64,000 nucleotides of DNA, from positions 62,001 through 126,000 of the forward strand of contig CAVVCO010000032.1 of assembly GCA_963746735.1 (NCBI GenBank). The letters are read 5' to 3'. A program made the translations under genes and the position numbers. Below, piece by piece: positions 17,777 to 26,429 of the stretch (position 1 is the stretch's first letter; each line of letters starts with the position of its first letter). Under the pieces are notes generated by a model that saw nothing but the letters and a program-made list of their open reading frames with translations, had not been told where the DNA came from and did not search any database. The DNA comes from CAVSWT01 sp963746735 (GTDB lineage: Bacteria > Bacteroidota > Ignavibacteria > Ignavibacteriales > Ignavibacteriaceae).

Positions 17777-19447
17777 ATGTTAACGCTTAGTAATGAAATT
17801 GAAAAACTGGTAAGTAATACAATTAGTAAATGGCAAACAGAAAATGTTTTGCAAAGGATGTGGGCATGCGATCCCACGGTCTGGAAGCCTAAAAAAGAAG
17901 ATGATGTTGAACTTTCAAATCGACTTGGCTGGTTAAATCTTCCAACTTCTATGGAAGGGGAAGTTGCTGATCTAGAAAATTTTGCAAACGAAGTTAAAGA
18001 AAAATACAGCAGTGTCGTTCTTCTGGGAATGGGCGGCAGCAGCTTAGCTCCTGAAGTTTTCTTTAAAACTTACGGCAGTAAAAAAGGCTATCCAACTTTA
18101 GCTGTTCTCGACAGCACACATCCGGAATCGGTTAAAAATGTTTTAAACACTCACGATCTTAAAAAAACTATTTTTATTGTTGCCAGCAAATCAGGCGGCA
18201 CAACCGAAACAATGTCTTTCTTCTATACTTTTTTTAATGAAGTATCAAAATTTAATTCCAATCCCGGTGAACAATTTATTGCTATAACTGATGCCGGTTC
18301 AAGTCTTGAAAAATTAGCTGAAGAGAAAAAATTTAGAAGAACATTTACTACCCCTGATGATGTTGGTGGCAGGTATTCTGCTCTTACATTTTTCGGTTTG
18401 GTTCCTGCCTCTTTAATCGGTGTTGATGTTGCGCTGCTCCTTCAAAGAGCAAGAGAAGAAACTGTTAAAAATTCTAAAGATGTAAATACAAAAGATAGTC
18501 CCGGCAGTATTTTAGGCGCAGCAATGGGAGAACTTGCTAAACAAGGGAAAGATAAAATTACAATCATTGCTTCACCCCAAATTTCTCCGTTCCCTGTTTG
18601 GGTTGAACAGTTAATTGCCGAAAGCACCGGCAAAGAAGACAAAGGAATTTTGCCTGTTGTTGATGAACCTATTGGTTCGCCGGAGGTATATCATAAGGAC
18701 AGAGTTTTTGCTTATTTACGTTTAAAGGACGATGATAATTCAAGTCTTGATGCTGCAGTAGATAAATTAGAAAAGGCCGGGTTCCCAATAATTAAAATTG
18801 ATTTGAAAGATAAATATGATTTAGGAAAAGAATTTTTCAGATGGGAAGTTGCTACGGCATTATCTGGCGCTGTACTTGAAATAAATCCTTTCAATCAGCC
18901 AAATGTTCAACTTGCAAAAAGTTTAGCTAATGAAAGTATGACGGAATATAAAAAGAGTGGAAAACTCCCTGAACAAAAACCTGCAATTGAAAGTGGAGAT
19001 GTTTCAGTATTTGGTGATACTAAAAAGAACAAAGTAGAAGATGCATTGAAAGAATTTTTATCGCAAGGCAAGGAAAATACTTATGTAGCGGTAATGGCTT
19101 TCATTCCGCCTAATAAAAAAACAGACGAAGCCTTAGAGTCTTTAAGAAAAACAATCCGTGATAAATATAAATTTGCAGTAACGGTTGGATACGGCCCGCG
19201 CTTTTTGCATTCAACAGGACAGTTGCATAAAGGCGATGGTAATCATGGCTTGTTTATTCAAATTACTTCAGAGATAAGTGAAAATATTGAAGTGCCTGAA
19301 AAAGGTTATTCATTTGGAACATTAATTACGGCACAAGCGCAAGGCGATATGAAAGCACTTCTTAATAGAGGCAGAAGAGTATTAAGATTTCATTTGAAAG
19401 GAAATCTGCCGGAAAATATTAATAAGCTTGAAGGAATTTTGAGTTAA
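17777..19447 (+). CDS. pgi: Glucose-6-phosphate isomerase
   Basis: A 556-residue phosphoglucose isomerase. The sugar-phosphate-binding SIS motif is VASKSGGTTETMSFF at about residues 135-149; GGRYSALTFFGLVP and GYGPRFLHSTGQLHKG follow in the expected order. The sequence belongs to the branch usually found fused behind transaldolase, not to the classical E. coli type. An AAGGATAAAAG purine stretch precedes the ATG. It forms an operon with rpiB and tal and ends before an intrinsic terminator at 19493. Confidence 0.92.
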   Translation: MLTLSNEIEKLVSNTISKWQTENVLQRMWACDPTVWKPKKEDDVELSNRLGWLNLPTSMEGEVADLENFANEVKEKYSSVVLLGMGGSSLAPEVFFKTYGSKKGYPTLAVLDSTHPESVKNVLNTHDLKKTIFIVASKSGGTTETMSFFYTFFNEVSKFNSNPGEQFIAITDAGSSLEKLAEEKKFRRTFTTPDDVGGRYSALTFFGLVPASLIGVDVALLLQRAREETVKNSKDVNTKDSPGSILGAAMGELAKQGKDKITIIASPQISPFPVWVEQLIAESTGKEDKGILPVVDEPIGSPEVYHKDRVFAYLRLKDDDNSSLDAAVDKLEKAGFPIIKIDLKDKYDLGKEFFRWEVATALSGAVLEINPFNQPNVQLAKSLANESMTEYKKSGKLPEQKPAIESGDVSVFGDTKKNKVEDALKEFLSQGKENTYVAVMAFIPPNKKTDEALESLRKTIRDKYKFAVTVGYGPRFLHSTGQLHKGDGNHGLFIQITSEISENIEVPEKGYSFGTLITAQAQGDMKALLNRGRRVLRFHLKGNLPENINKLEGILS

Positions 19448-19491
19448 ACAAAAATTTATCCGTCAAGGATATTGGTTTAGTATTTTAAATT

Positions 19492-19543
19492 TAAAGTGGT
19501 TATTTATATGTTCAATTTTATGAAATATAGATAATCACTTTTT
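19492..19543 (+). terminator. Intrinsic terminator of the rpiB-tal-pgi operon
   Basis: AAGTGGTTAT (19494-19503) pairs with ATAATCACTT (19531-19540) with one G-T pair, around an AT-rich loop that can pair further, and is followed by TTT. It lies 45 bp behind pgi. Confidence 0.6.
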
Positions 19544-19560
19544 GATTTTGAAGATAAGAT

Positions 19561-20817
19561 ATGCTTAAAAAAATATTGCTTCTAGTTTTATTTGCTAACT
19601 TTTTTGTGTTGGCACAGTCCAAAATTTTAATTTACATGGATCTTAAGCAAACTGATCATTTAAAAGCCTACGGGGTTACTTTCCATGCATTGCAAGCTGG
19701 TGTTAAAGCAGACTGGCTACTAAATTATAGAGGCGGATCATTTATGATTGATTACTCCGATAAGATTGCTAATGAATGCAGGATTGAAGGAGTAGCCTTT
19801 GATAACATCTCCGCTTCTCAAGCTGTGCAGATTTATTCCGAAGTACAAAGTGAAGACAACAACATGGATGTGGAAAGATTAGAGAAAGCCCCTAAGATTG
19901 CAGTCTATGTTCCTCCTGGCTTTGCACCATGGGATGATGCGGTTACTCTTGTATTAGAATATGCAAAAGTTCCTTATGATAAAGTTTGGAATGATGAAAT
20001 TCTTAAAGGCGATCTTTCAAAATATGATTGGCTTCATCTACATCATGAAGATTTTACAGGACAATACGGAAAATTTTATGCAAGCTTCAGTAATGCACAA
20101 TGGTATATCGACCAGCAAATGATGTATGAGAAAGATGCCAAAAAGAACGGTTTCAAAAAAGTTTCAAATATGATGAAAGCAGTTGCTCAGACGATAAAAA
20201 ACTTTGTTGGCAACGGCGGGTTTTTATTTGCAATGTGTTCTGCAACGGATTCTTATGATATTGCGCTAGCAGCACACAACGTTGATATTTGTGCTGAGAT
20301 GTACGATGGTGATGCCGCTGATCCAGACGCGCAGGAGAAATTAGATTTTTCAAATACTCTTGCCTTTACAAATTTTAAATTAGAAATGAATCCGTATGTC
20401 TATGAGTACAGCGATATTGATATTCAACCAAATGAAATAGGAAATTTTCAAAACGATTATTTTACTTTGTTTCAATTCTCTGCTAAATACGATCCGGTTC
20501 CCACCATGCTTACACAGGATCACACAAATGTTATTCGGGGATTTATGGGACAAACAACAATGTTTCGTAAAAAAGATATTAAATCTTCTGTAATTATTCT
20601 TGCACAGCGGGAAGGTACCGATCAAATAAAATATATTCATGGAAATTTCGGGAGAGGAACTTTTACTTTCTACGGCGGGCATGATCCTGAAGATTACCAG
20701 CATGCAGTCGGCGACCCACCTACAGATTTGTCTTTATATAAAAACTCACCTGGCTACAGGTTAATTTTAAATAATATTTTATTCCCTGCAGCAAAAAAGA
20801 AAAAGCAGAAGACTTAA
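19561..20817 (+). CDS. Secreted protein with glutamine-amidotransferase-like features
   Basis: A 418-residue exported protein with signal peptide MLKKILLLVLFANFFVLAQ. Related Bacteroidetes proteins are often labelled asparagine synthetase B, but I see no ATP-dependent synthetase motifs, so I do not adopt that name. The middle has KIAVYVPPGFAPWDDAVTL, then GDLSKYDWLHLHHEDFTGQY and NGGFLFAMCSATDSYDIALA, a layout like class I glutamine-amidotransferase/DUF4159 folds with a Cys in FAMCSATD. The end has FGRGTFTFYGGHDPEDYQH. A periplasmic role is likely; substrate is unknown. It is bracketed by the pgi terminator and a palindromic repeat. Confidence 0.55.
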   Translation: MLKKILLLVLFANFFVLAQSKILIYMDLKQTDHLKAYGVTFHALQAGVKADWLLNYRGGSFMIDYSDKIANECRIEGVAFDNISASQAVQIYSEVQSEDNNMDVERLEKAPKIAVYVPPGFAPWDDAVTLVLEYAKVPYDKVWNDEILKGDLSKYDWLHLHHEDFTGQYGKFYASFSNAQWYIDQQMMYEKDAKKNGFKKVSNMMKAVAQTIKNFVGNGGFLFAMCSATDSYDIALAAHNVDICAEMYDGDAADPDAQEKLDFSNTLAFTNFKLEMNPYVYEYSDIDIQPNEIGNFQNDYFTLFQFSAKYDPVPTMLTQDHTNVIRGFMGQTTMFRKKDIKSSVIILAQREGTDQIKYIHGNFGRGTFTFYGGHDPEDYQHAVGDPPTDLSLYKNSPGYRLILNNILFPAAKKKKQKT

Positions 20818-20821
20818 CAAT

Positions 20822-20878
20822 AAGTCAAAAGTCAAAATTAAAAAGGCAAATGTTTTTGAATTTTGATTTTTGACTTTT
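20822..20878. repeat. Imperfect palindromic repeat, copy 1 (GTCAAAAGTC family)
   Basis: AAGTCAAAAGTCAAAATT (20822-20839) is matched by the complement of 20859-20876 with one mismatch in 18, forming a long AT-rich hairpin that ends about a dozen bases before the next ATG. A related element is at 40400-40453. Confidence 0.65.
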
Positions 20879-20889
20879 AACTTTGAAAC

Positions 20890-21546
20890 ATGAAAACAAT
20901 AAAAATTAAAAACAGCACTAAAGAAATTTCAATTGGCAAGATAGTCTGCGTTGGAAGAAATTATGTTGAGCACGCAAAGGAACTTGGTAACGAGGTTCCT
21001 GAAAAACCGGTAATATTTTTAAAGCCAAACTCATCAGTTATTTTTAACGGCGGCAAAATTATCTGTCCGAATTTCTCCAAAGAAATGCATCATGAAGTTG
21101 AACTGGTTTTGTTTATTGGAAAAACCATTAAAAATGCTGACAAAGAAACATCTGCACAAGCTATTTCTGGTTATGGTGTAGGGTTAGATATGACATTGCG
21201 TGATATCCAAAGTGAATTAAAGAAAAAAGGTCATCCCTGGACAATTGCAAAATGCTTTGATACTTCAGCAGTCCTAAGTGAATTCATTTCACTAAATGAT
21301 TACAATCTAACTTTGGAAGAAGAAATATCTCTTAAAGTAAATGATGAAATAAGGCAAAAAGAAAAATTAAATAAAATGATTTTTAATCCAGTAGAAATCG
21401 TGGAATACATTTCATCATTAATGATTTTAGAAGAAGGTGATTTAATATTTACCGGGACACCTGCTGGAGTAAGTAAAGTTGAAAAAGGAGATAATCTCTT
21501 TGCGGAGATAAAAAATATTGCTTCTTTAGAATGTGAAGTTGTTTGA
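20890..21546 (+). CDS. Fumarylacetoacetate hydrolase family protein
   Basis: A 218-residue enzyme of the FAH/2-hydroxyhepta-2,4-diene-1,7-dioate isomerase group. The metal-binding pattern is visible: MHHEVELVLFIG (H-x-E-x-E), GLDMTLRDIQSE with Asp, and the conserved GHPWTIAKCFDTSAVLSEF block. FTGTPAGVSKVEKGD near the end is also typical. Such proteins act on acyl-pyruvates or beta-keto acids, some as oxaloacetate decarboxylases/tautomerases; substrate is not determinable. The palindromic repeat sits immediately upstream where a Shine-Dalgarno would be, and none is obvious. Confidence 0.9.
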   Translation: MKTIKIKNSTKEISIGKIVCVGRNYVEHAKELGNEVPEKPVIFLKPNSSVIFNGGKIICPNFSKEMHHEVELVLFIGKTIKNADKETSAQAISGYGVGLDMTLRDIQSELKKKGHPWTIAKCFDTSAVLSEFISLNDYNLTLEEEISLKVNDEIRQKEKLNKMIFNPVEIVEYISSLMILEEGDLIFTGTPAGVSKVEKGDNLFAEIKNIASLECEVV

Positions 21547-21558
21547 TAACTGTTTCAG

Positions 21559-22140
21559 TTATTTATTCAAATTCCCCAAAGCTTTTTTAATAACCTCTTC
21601 AAGTGAGATATTTCCATTTTCACTCAAAACATCTCTTACAACTTTCTCCCCGATTTTTGAATTATAGCCCAGTGTTGCCAATGCAGCTACAGCTTCATTT
21701 TTAATGCTGAATGGTATTGCGGTACTTCCTTCTTCAATAATTTTATCCACTTTTGATTTCAATTCAAGCACTAATCTTTCTGCGGTTTTTCTTCCTATTC
21801 CCGGTACGGCAATAATTCTTGTTATGTCGGATGACTCAATTGCATTTTTTAAATCATCAATTCTGATTCCGGATAAAATACTAAGTGCAATTTTAGGCCC
21901 GATTCCATTAACTGAAATTAACAATTCGAACATCTCTTTTTCTGCTTCCGTGAAAAACCCGAACAATGTAATCGAATCTTCTTTTACATTAGTGTGAATA
22001 AAAAGCGATACAGTTTCTTTATCAGAAATATTCTCAAATGTGTTTATTGAAATATTAACCAAGTAACCAACCCCATTTACATCTAGTAAAATCTTGGTCG
22101 GTTTAGTTGAAATTATTTTTCCGGTTAAATATCCTATCAT
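21559..22140 (-). CDS. ruvA: Holliday junction DNA helicase RuvA
   Basis: A 193-residue subunit that binds four-way junctions as a tetramer and directs RuvB branch migration. The N-terminal OB fold begins MIGYLTGKIISTKPTKILLD. The two helix-hairpin-helix motifs are LISVNGIGPKIALSILSG and IIAVPGIGRKTAERLVLELK. The C-terminal third is the RuvB-contacting domain (EAVAALATLGYNSKIGEKVV). It lies downstream of ruvC on the same strand; ruvB is not in this window. Confidence 0.97.
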   Translation of the reverse strand: MIGYLTGKIISTKPTKILLDVNGVGYLVNISINTFENISDKETVSLFIHTNVKEDSITLFGFFTEAEKEMFELLISVNGIGPKIALSILSGIRIDDLKNAIESSDITRIIAVPGIGRKTAERLVLELKSKVDKIIEEGSTAIPFSIKNEAVAALATLGYNSKIGEKVVRDVLSENGNISLEEVIKKALGNLNK

Positions 22141-22208
22141 AGTAAAAATTATAAGATTAAAAAATTATAAAAAAATTTCCAAACAGTTGAACGTTTTCTA
22201 AATTACTA

Positions 22209-22745
22209 TTAACTAATTACCTTATCAGGATACGCCTCAATATAAGCTTTCCAATCTTTACTTTTTTTGATTGGCTTTTTAACTCTAAATGCATGACATA
22301 AAGCAACAGCCAATGCATCACTTTCATCAAATTTCATTTTTTCTTTTTTAAGATTTAATAAGTTAGAAACCATATAAAAAACCTGCTCTTTGGAAGCGGC
22401 TCCATTTCCAACAACTGATTTTTTAATTTCTCTTGGTGAATATTCGCTTGTTGGGATATTATTATGAACTGCGGCAAGAATTGAAACCCCTCTGGCATAT
22501 CCTATTTTCATTGCAGACTGAACATTCTTTCCATAAAAAGCAGTTTCAATTGCAAATTCATCGGGCATATAAGTTTTAATTATTTTATCTAACTCATCAT
22601 AAATAATTTGGAGCTTTGAGGCAAGAACTAATGTTTTGGGAAGTTTTATTAAGCCATTTTTAACACGTATGTTCTCGTTTTTGCTTTGTTTAATGATCCC
22701 GAAACCTGTGAAATTTGTTCCGGGATCAACACCTAATATTATCAT
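22209..22745 (-). CDS. ruvC: Holliday junction resolvase RuvC
   Basis: A 178-residue endonuclease cutting Holliday junctions. Catalytic acids are in place: Asp7 in MIILGVDPGTNFTGFG, Glu in FAIETAFYGKNVQSAMK and the late Asp pair in FDESDALAVALCHA. Length is normal (about 170-190). It is 30 bp downstream of yebC and upstream of ruvA, a common recombination gene order. Confidence 0.97.
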   Translation of the reverse strand: MIILGVDPGTNFTGFGIIKQSKNENIRVKNGLIKLPKTLVLASKLQIIYDELDKIIKTYMPDEFAIETAFYGKNVQSAMKIGYARGVSILAAVHNNIPTSEYSPREIKKSVVGNGAASKEQVFYMVSNLLNLKKEKMKFDESDALAVALCHAFRVKKPIKKSKDWKAYIEAYPDKVIS

Positions 22746-22775
22746 TTACAAAATATAAATTGTAATTGAAAAATT

Positions 22776-23516
22776 TTACCCGCCGATTGATGCTTCATCT
22801 ATATCAGCATTTGAATAAACATTTTGGACATCATCGCAATCTTCCAGTGATTCAATTAGTTTCATAACTTTTTCAGCGTCTTCCCCTGTTACATTAATTT
22901 GATTTTTAGCGACCCATTGAAGAGAAGCATTTTCAGGAGTAAATTCTTTATCAACCAATGCTTTTCTAACAGTTTCAAAATTTTCCATAGCTGTTGTTAT
23001 TTCAAAAAACTCTTCTTCGGTTTGAAGATCTTCTGCGCCGGCTTCTAAAACTATTTCCAAAACTTCTTCTTCTGATTTTCCGTTTTTAGGTAAGGTTATA
23101 ACTCCTTTTCTATCAAACATCCAGGCAACCGATCCGCTTTCTCCCATACTTCCGCCGCCTTTACTAAATAGATGCCTTACTTCAGCGACTGTTCTATTTT
23201 TATTATCGGTTGCTACTTCAACAAGAACAGCAACTCCGTTTGGCCCGTATCCTTCATATGTAAATTCGTGATAACTCACTCCCTCTAGTTCACCGGTTGC
23301 TTTTTTTATCGCACGGTCAATATTATCTGCCGGCATGTTTAGGGATTTTGCATTATCAACCGCAAGCCGCAATCTTGGATTACCATTTGGATCGCCTCCA
23401 CCCTCACGAGCTGCGATAGTAATTTCTTTGATTAACTTAGTAAACATTTTCCCGCGCTTTGCATCCAGCGCTCCTTTTTTTCTTTTGATGGTTGCCCATT
23501 TACTATGCCCTGACAT
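22776..23516 (-). CDS. yebC: YebC/PmpR-family protein
   Basis: A 246-residue protein with the family N-terminus MSGHSKWATIKRKKGALDAK and the GGGSMGESGSVAWMFDRKG block. Family members are DNA-binding regulators in some bacteria, and others have been shown to act on the ribosome to relieve stalling at proline stretches; which applies here is unknown. It sits between recJ (five bases upstream) and ruvC, an arrangement seen widely for yebC-ruvC. Confidence 0.95.
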   Translation of the reverse strand: MSGHSKWATIKRKKGALDAKRGKMFTKLIKEITIAAREGGGDPNGNPRLRLAVDNAKSLNMPADNIDRAIKKATGELEGVSYHEFTYEGYGPNGVAVLVEVATDNKNRTVAEVRHLFSKGGGSMGESGSVAWMFDRKGVITLPKNGKSEEEVLEIVLEAGAEDLQTEEEFFEITTAMENFETVRKALVDKEFTPENASLQWVAKNQINVTGEDAEKVMKLIESLEDCDDVQNVYSNADIDEASIGG

Positions 23517-23521
23517 TAAAT

Positions 23522-25243
23522 TTACTCCTCTATATTTTCTTTAATTCTTATATCTTTAATTTTGAATTGTGGGAAGCTTCTTCTATCACGAACACTTTTA
23601 TCAACAGAATATACTACGTTAAAACCAACATTATTATTTTTTATTTGATTATAAAAATCACCAAGATTAAATCCAATACTATCAAAAACTTTATCGCTGC
23701 ATTCCTGTTTTAAGCTTAGCAGTAAATGATTTGTCCCAACTATCCTGGAACTTACTGCATGAACGTCTTCAGACAAAAAAACCGGGCGCATATTTCCCGG
23801 TCCAAAAGGTGAAAACTGATCAATGATTCTTAAAAACTTTGGAGTTATTTCAGAGAATTTTATTTTTGAATCGATATGAATTTCAGGCAACAAATCTTCC
23901 TCTGTAATAGAATCTTTAACAACCTGGTTAAATTTAGTTTTAAATTCTTCAATCTTATCAATTTCCACTGCCAATCCCGCCGCCGCTTGATGCCCGCCAA
24001 AATGAATTAAAAGGTCTTCGCATTTCTGCAGCGCTTCATAAATATTAAAATTAGAAATGCTTCTTGCAGAACCTTTTGCAATTCCATCAATAGTAGTCAA
24101 CATTATTGTTGGCCGATAATATTTTTCAACCAAACGTGAAGCAACGATTCCAATTACTCCGGGGTGCCAGTTATCTTGATGAAGAATAATGGGAATATTT
24201 TCATCCATGTTTAATGATGTTTGAACAATATCCAGAGCGTCAATAAAAGTCGTCTCATCAATTTTTCTTCGCTGATAATTTTCAGATTCCAATATTTTTG
24301 AAAGCTCGAGCGCTTTTTCTTTTTCTTCAGTAATTAATAATTCAACGGCTCTCTGAGCATCGCCCAATCTTCCAACTGCATTAATTCGAGGAGCAATTGT
24401 AAAAACAATTTGGCCTGAAGTCAAGTTTCCCGGTTCCATATTACTGCTTTTGATTAAAGCTAAAATTCCGGGACGGGGATTTTCATTAATCAAGTTTAAA
24501 CCTTCTTTAACTAAAATTCTATTTTCATCAACTAAAGGAACAATATCGGCAGCACCTGCTAAAGCAACAAGGTCCAGATATTTTAATGGGAGAATTCTTT
24601 TCCCAATTCTTTCACCAACACCCTGGGCAAGCTTTAAAGCAACTCCAGCACCAGACAAATACTTAAAAGGATAATTACAATTTGGTTTTAACGGATCTAA
24701 AACCGCTATTGCATTGGGGATCTGTTCTTTAGGTTGATGATGATCGCAAATAATAACATCGATACCCAGACTTTTTGCATACTCTGTTTCTTCAATGGCA
24801 GTGATTCCGCAATCAACCGAAATTAAAAGCGAGGTATCTTTTGCATGAACAATATCAATCCCTGCCGGAGAAAGCCCGTATCCTTCATTTAATCTTTTGG
24901 GAATATAATAATCTACTTTTGCACCAAGTTCCTTCAAAAACATATAAAGCAAAGCAGTTGAACAAGTGCCGTCTACATCATAATCACCGTAGATACATAT
25001 TAATTGATTTTCGGTAATAGCATGTATAACCCGTGTAGTTGCTTCTTCCATTCCGTTCATGAGAAACGGATCATGAAGAGAATCTAATGTTGGTCTAAAA
25101 AAAGTCTTTGCTTGAGCAAAATTGCTGATACTTCTAAAAACAAGGAGCTTAGATAGAACTTCAGAAATGTTTAATGAATCGGAAAGAGATTTAACGGCAT
25201 AATCATCATTAACGTCATTTATCTTCCAACGTTTATTCAACAT
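23522..25243 (-). CDS. recJ: Single-stranded-DNA-specific exonuclease RecJ
   Basis: A 5'-3' exonuclease of the DHH family, about 573 residues from the ATG at 25243; a GTG four codons upstream (25255) is the alternative start. Motifs in order: CIYGDYDVDGTCSTALLYMF, LISVDCGITAIEE, IICDHHQPKEQIPNA (DHH), GAGVALKLAQ and the DHHA1 motif FGGHQAAAGLAVE at about residue 430. It acts in recombinational repair and mismatch repair. It is first in a probable recJ-yebC-ruvC-ruvA minus-strand cluster. Confidence 0.95.
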   Translation of the reverse strand: MLNKRWKINDVNDDYAVKSLSDSLNISEVLSKLLVFRSISNFAQAKTFFRPTLDSLHDPFLMNGMEEATTRVIHAITENQLICIYGDYDVDGTCSTALLYMFLKELGAKVDYYIPKRLNEGYGLSPAGIDIVHAKDTSLLISVDCGITAIEETEYAKSLGIDVIICDHHQPKEQIPNAIAVLDPLKPNCNYPFKYLSGAGVALKLAQGVGERIGKRILPLKYLDLVALAGAADIVPLVDENRILVKEGLNLINENPRPGILALIKSSNMEPGNLTSGQIVFTIAPRINAVGRLGDAQRAVELLITEEKEKALELSKILESENYQRRKIDETTFIDALDIVQTSLNMDENIPIILHQDNWHPGVIGIVASRLVEKYYRPTIMLTTIDGIAKGSARSISNFNIYEALQKCEDLLIHFGGHQAAAGLAVEIDKIEEFKTKFNQVVKDSITEEDLLPEIHIDSKIKFSEITPKFLRIIDQFSPFGPGNMRPVFLSEDVHAVSSRIVGTNHLLLSLKQECSDKVFDSIGFNLGDFYNQIKNNNVGFNVVYSVDKSVRDRRSFPQFKIKDIRIKENIEE

Positions 25244-25301
25244 AGAATTACCCACTCTACTTGTCGTCAGACAAGTTTAGATAATCATAAGAACAAAAAA
25301 C

Positions 25302-25696
25302 AGATTAAATCATATAAGCCGAATTTTGTAATCCCGTTTTAGCGGGACGGCAATTATTTGTCTTGACCTCAAATTACTTTGAGATTCCAGCGGTCTACCC
25401 GAAAGCCATGCAAAGCGAACAACTTTGTCCTGTTTAAACGCAGGAAGACTTTCCTATTTGACCTTGCTTCGGACGGGGTTTGCCAAGCTTCCGATGTTAC
25501 CATCGAAACGGTAGGCTCTTACCCTGCCTTTTCACCCTTATCCCGATAAATCGGGACGGTATATTTTCTGCGGCACTTTCCGTTATCAACCTGTTACCAG
25601 GTTAATACCCGGGCGTTACCCGGCGTCTTGTTCTGTGAAGTTCGGACTTTCCTCCGCCCCGGATAAAATCGGAGCAGCAATTGCCATAATTAATCT
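25302..25696 (-). ncRNA. rnpB: RNase P RNA (bacterial type A)
   Basis: The minus strand carries the universal core: GAGGAAAGTCCGAACTTCAC near the 5' end, the GCCGCAGAAAATATACC and AAGGGTGAAAAGG/GGTAAGAGCC blocks, and a 3' segment ending AAATTCGGCTTAT. The ends are set by a P1 helix, AGATTAA at the 5' end (25690-25696) pairing with TTAATCT at the 3' end (25302-25308), followed by a T-rich stretch. It would be the catalytic RNA that matures tRNA 5' ends. End points are good to a few bases. Confidence 0.93.
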
Positions 25697-25718
25697 ATTT
25701 ATTTATTCTATAAAATTA

Positions 25719-25743
25719 AAATCGTAAAACTATTTCACGATTT
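25719..25743. promoter_or_regulatory. Inverted repeat just upstream of rnpB
   Basis: AAATCGT (25719-25725) and ACGATTT (25737-25743) are perfect inverse arms with an 11-base spacer, placed where the rnpB promoter should lie (about 25-45 bases before its 5' end). It could be an operator or coincidence. Confidence 0.3.
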
Positions 25744-25905
25744 TTGCCAATTACTTATTTAGTTAAACTAAAATATTTCTTTGAGTAAATATAATAAATA
25801 AGTTGATGTAATACAGGGTTAAAGGACGATGGGAATTATGAAATTTTCAATAAAAGTCTGAAGCAAAAAATTATTTTAAAAAATTAAATATCATCTTGCT
25901 AAATG

Positions 25906-25920
25906 TGACAAATTTTGTCA
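25906..25920. promoter_or_regulatory. Palindromic operator TGACAAATTTTGTCA upstream of rrf2-cydAB
   Basis: A perfect 7-1-7 palindrome 30 bp upstream of the Rrf2 gene. The half-site TGACAAA is compatible with Rrf2-type or Crp/Fnr/HcpR-type regulators. Its position next to an Rrf2 regulator and cydAB supports redox or NO control; which protein binds is inference. Confidence 0.55.
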
Positions 25921-25950
25921 TATTTAAACCAATAATTTTTATTTTTAATT

Positions 25951-26385
25951 ATGCAGCTTACTTTAACCGGGGAATATGCAATAAGGGCGATGATTCATTT
26001 AGCTTCAGGAGAAGATACCGTTTTCCGTATCTCTGAAATATCCTCATCAAATGATATCCCGGAAAAATTTTTAAGAAAGATAATTTCCCAGTTATCTTTT
26101 GTTGGTTTAATTCAATCTCAAAGAGGAATTGGCGGAGGCATAAAGTTAGGGAAGCCCGCTGTCTCAATTACTCCATTACATATAATTGAAGCTGTTGAAG
26201 GTAAAATGTCTTTGAATAAATGTTTGATTGATAAAGCATTTTGTTCAAACGATAGATGGTGCACAGTGCATACCATCTGGTGCGAAGCGCAAATGAAATT
26301 GAAGGAAATTCTTTCCAGCAAATCCATTGCACAGCTTCATAAAGAAAATGAAGAAAGAAAAAAAATTATATATAAGAATGCTTAA
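25951..26385 (+). CDS. Rrf2-family transcriptional regulator
   Basis: A 144-residue winged-helix regulator starting MQLTLTGEYAIRAMIHLASG, with the recognition region ISSSNDIPEKFLRKIISQLS and SQRGIGGGIKLGKPA. It keeps a cysteine set near residues 90-110 (KCLIDKAFCSNDRWCTVH), the place where IscR/NsrR-type members bind an Fe-S cluster, so it is probably a cluster-based sensor of NO, oxygen or Fe-S status. It lies 44 bp upstream of cydA on the same strand, making cydAB its likely target, with possible autoregulation through the palindrome at 25906. Confidence 0.88.
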   Translation: MQLTLTGEYAIRAMIHLASGEDTVFRISEISSSNDIPEKFLRKIISQLSFVGLIQSQRGIGGGIKLGKPAVSITPLHIIEAVEGKMSLNKCLIDKAFCSNDRWCTVHTIWCEAQMKLKEILSSKSIAQLHKENEERKKIIYKNA

Positions 26386-26429
26386 TTCTTACCTAACAAA
26401 AAAATAAACAAAAGAGGAGATAGTTAATC

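Noticed and set aside
19561..20817. Naming the secreted protein asparagine synthetase B
   Set aside because: Database-style label for related proteins, but no N-terminal Cys2 amidotransferase or ATP-pyrophosphatase motif is visible and a signal peptide is present.
25259..25276. Short hairpin CTTGTC-GTCA-GACAAG between recJ and rnpB as a terminator
   Set aside because: Only six base pairs and no T tract on either strand; it may be part of the recJ leader but cannot be called.
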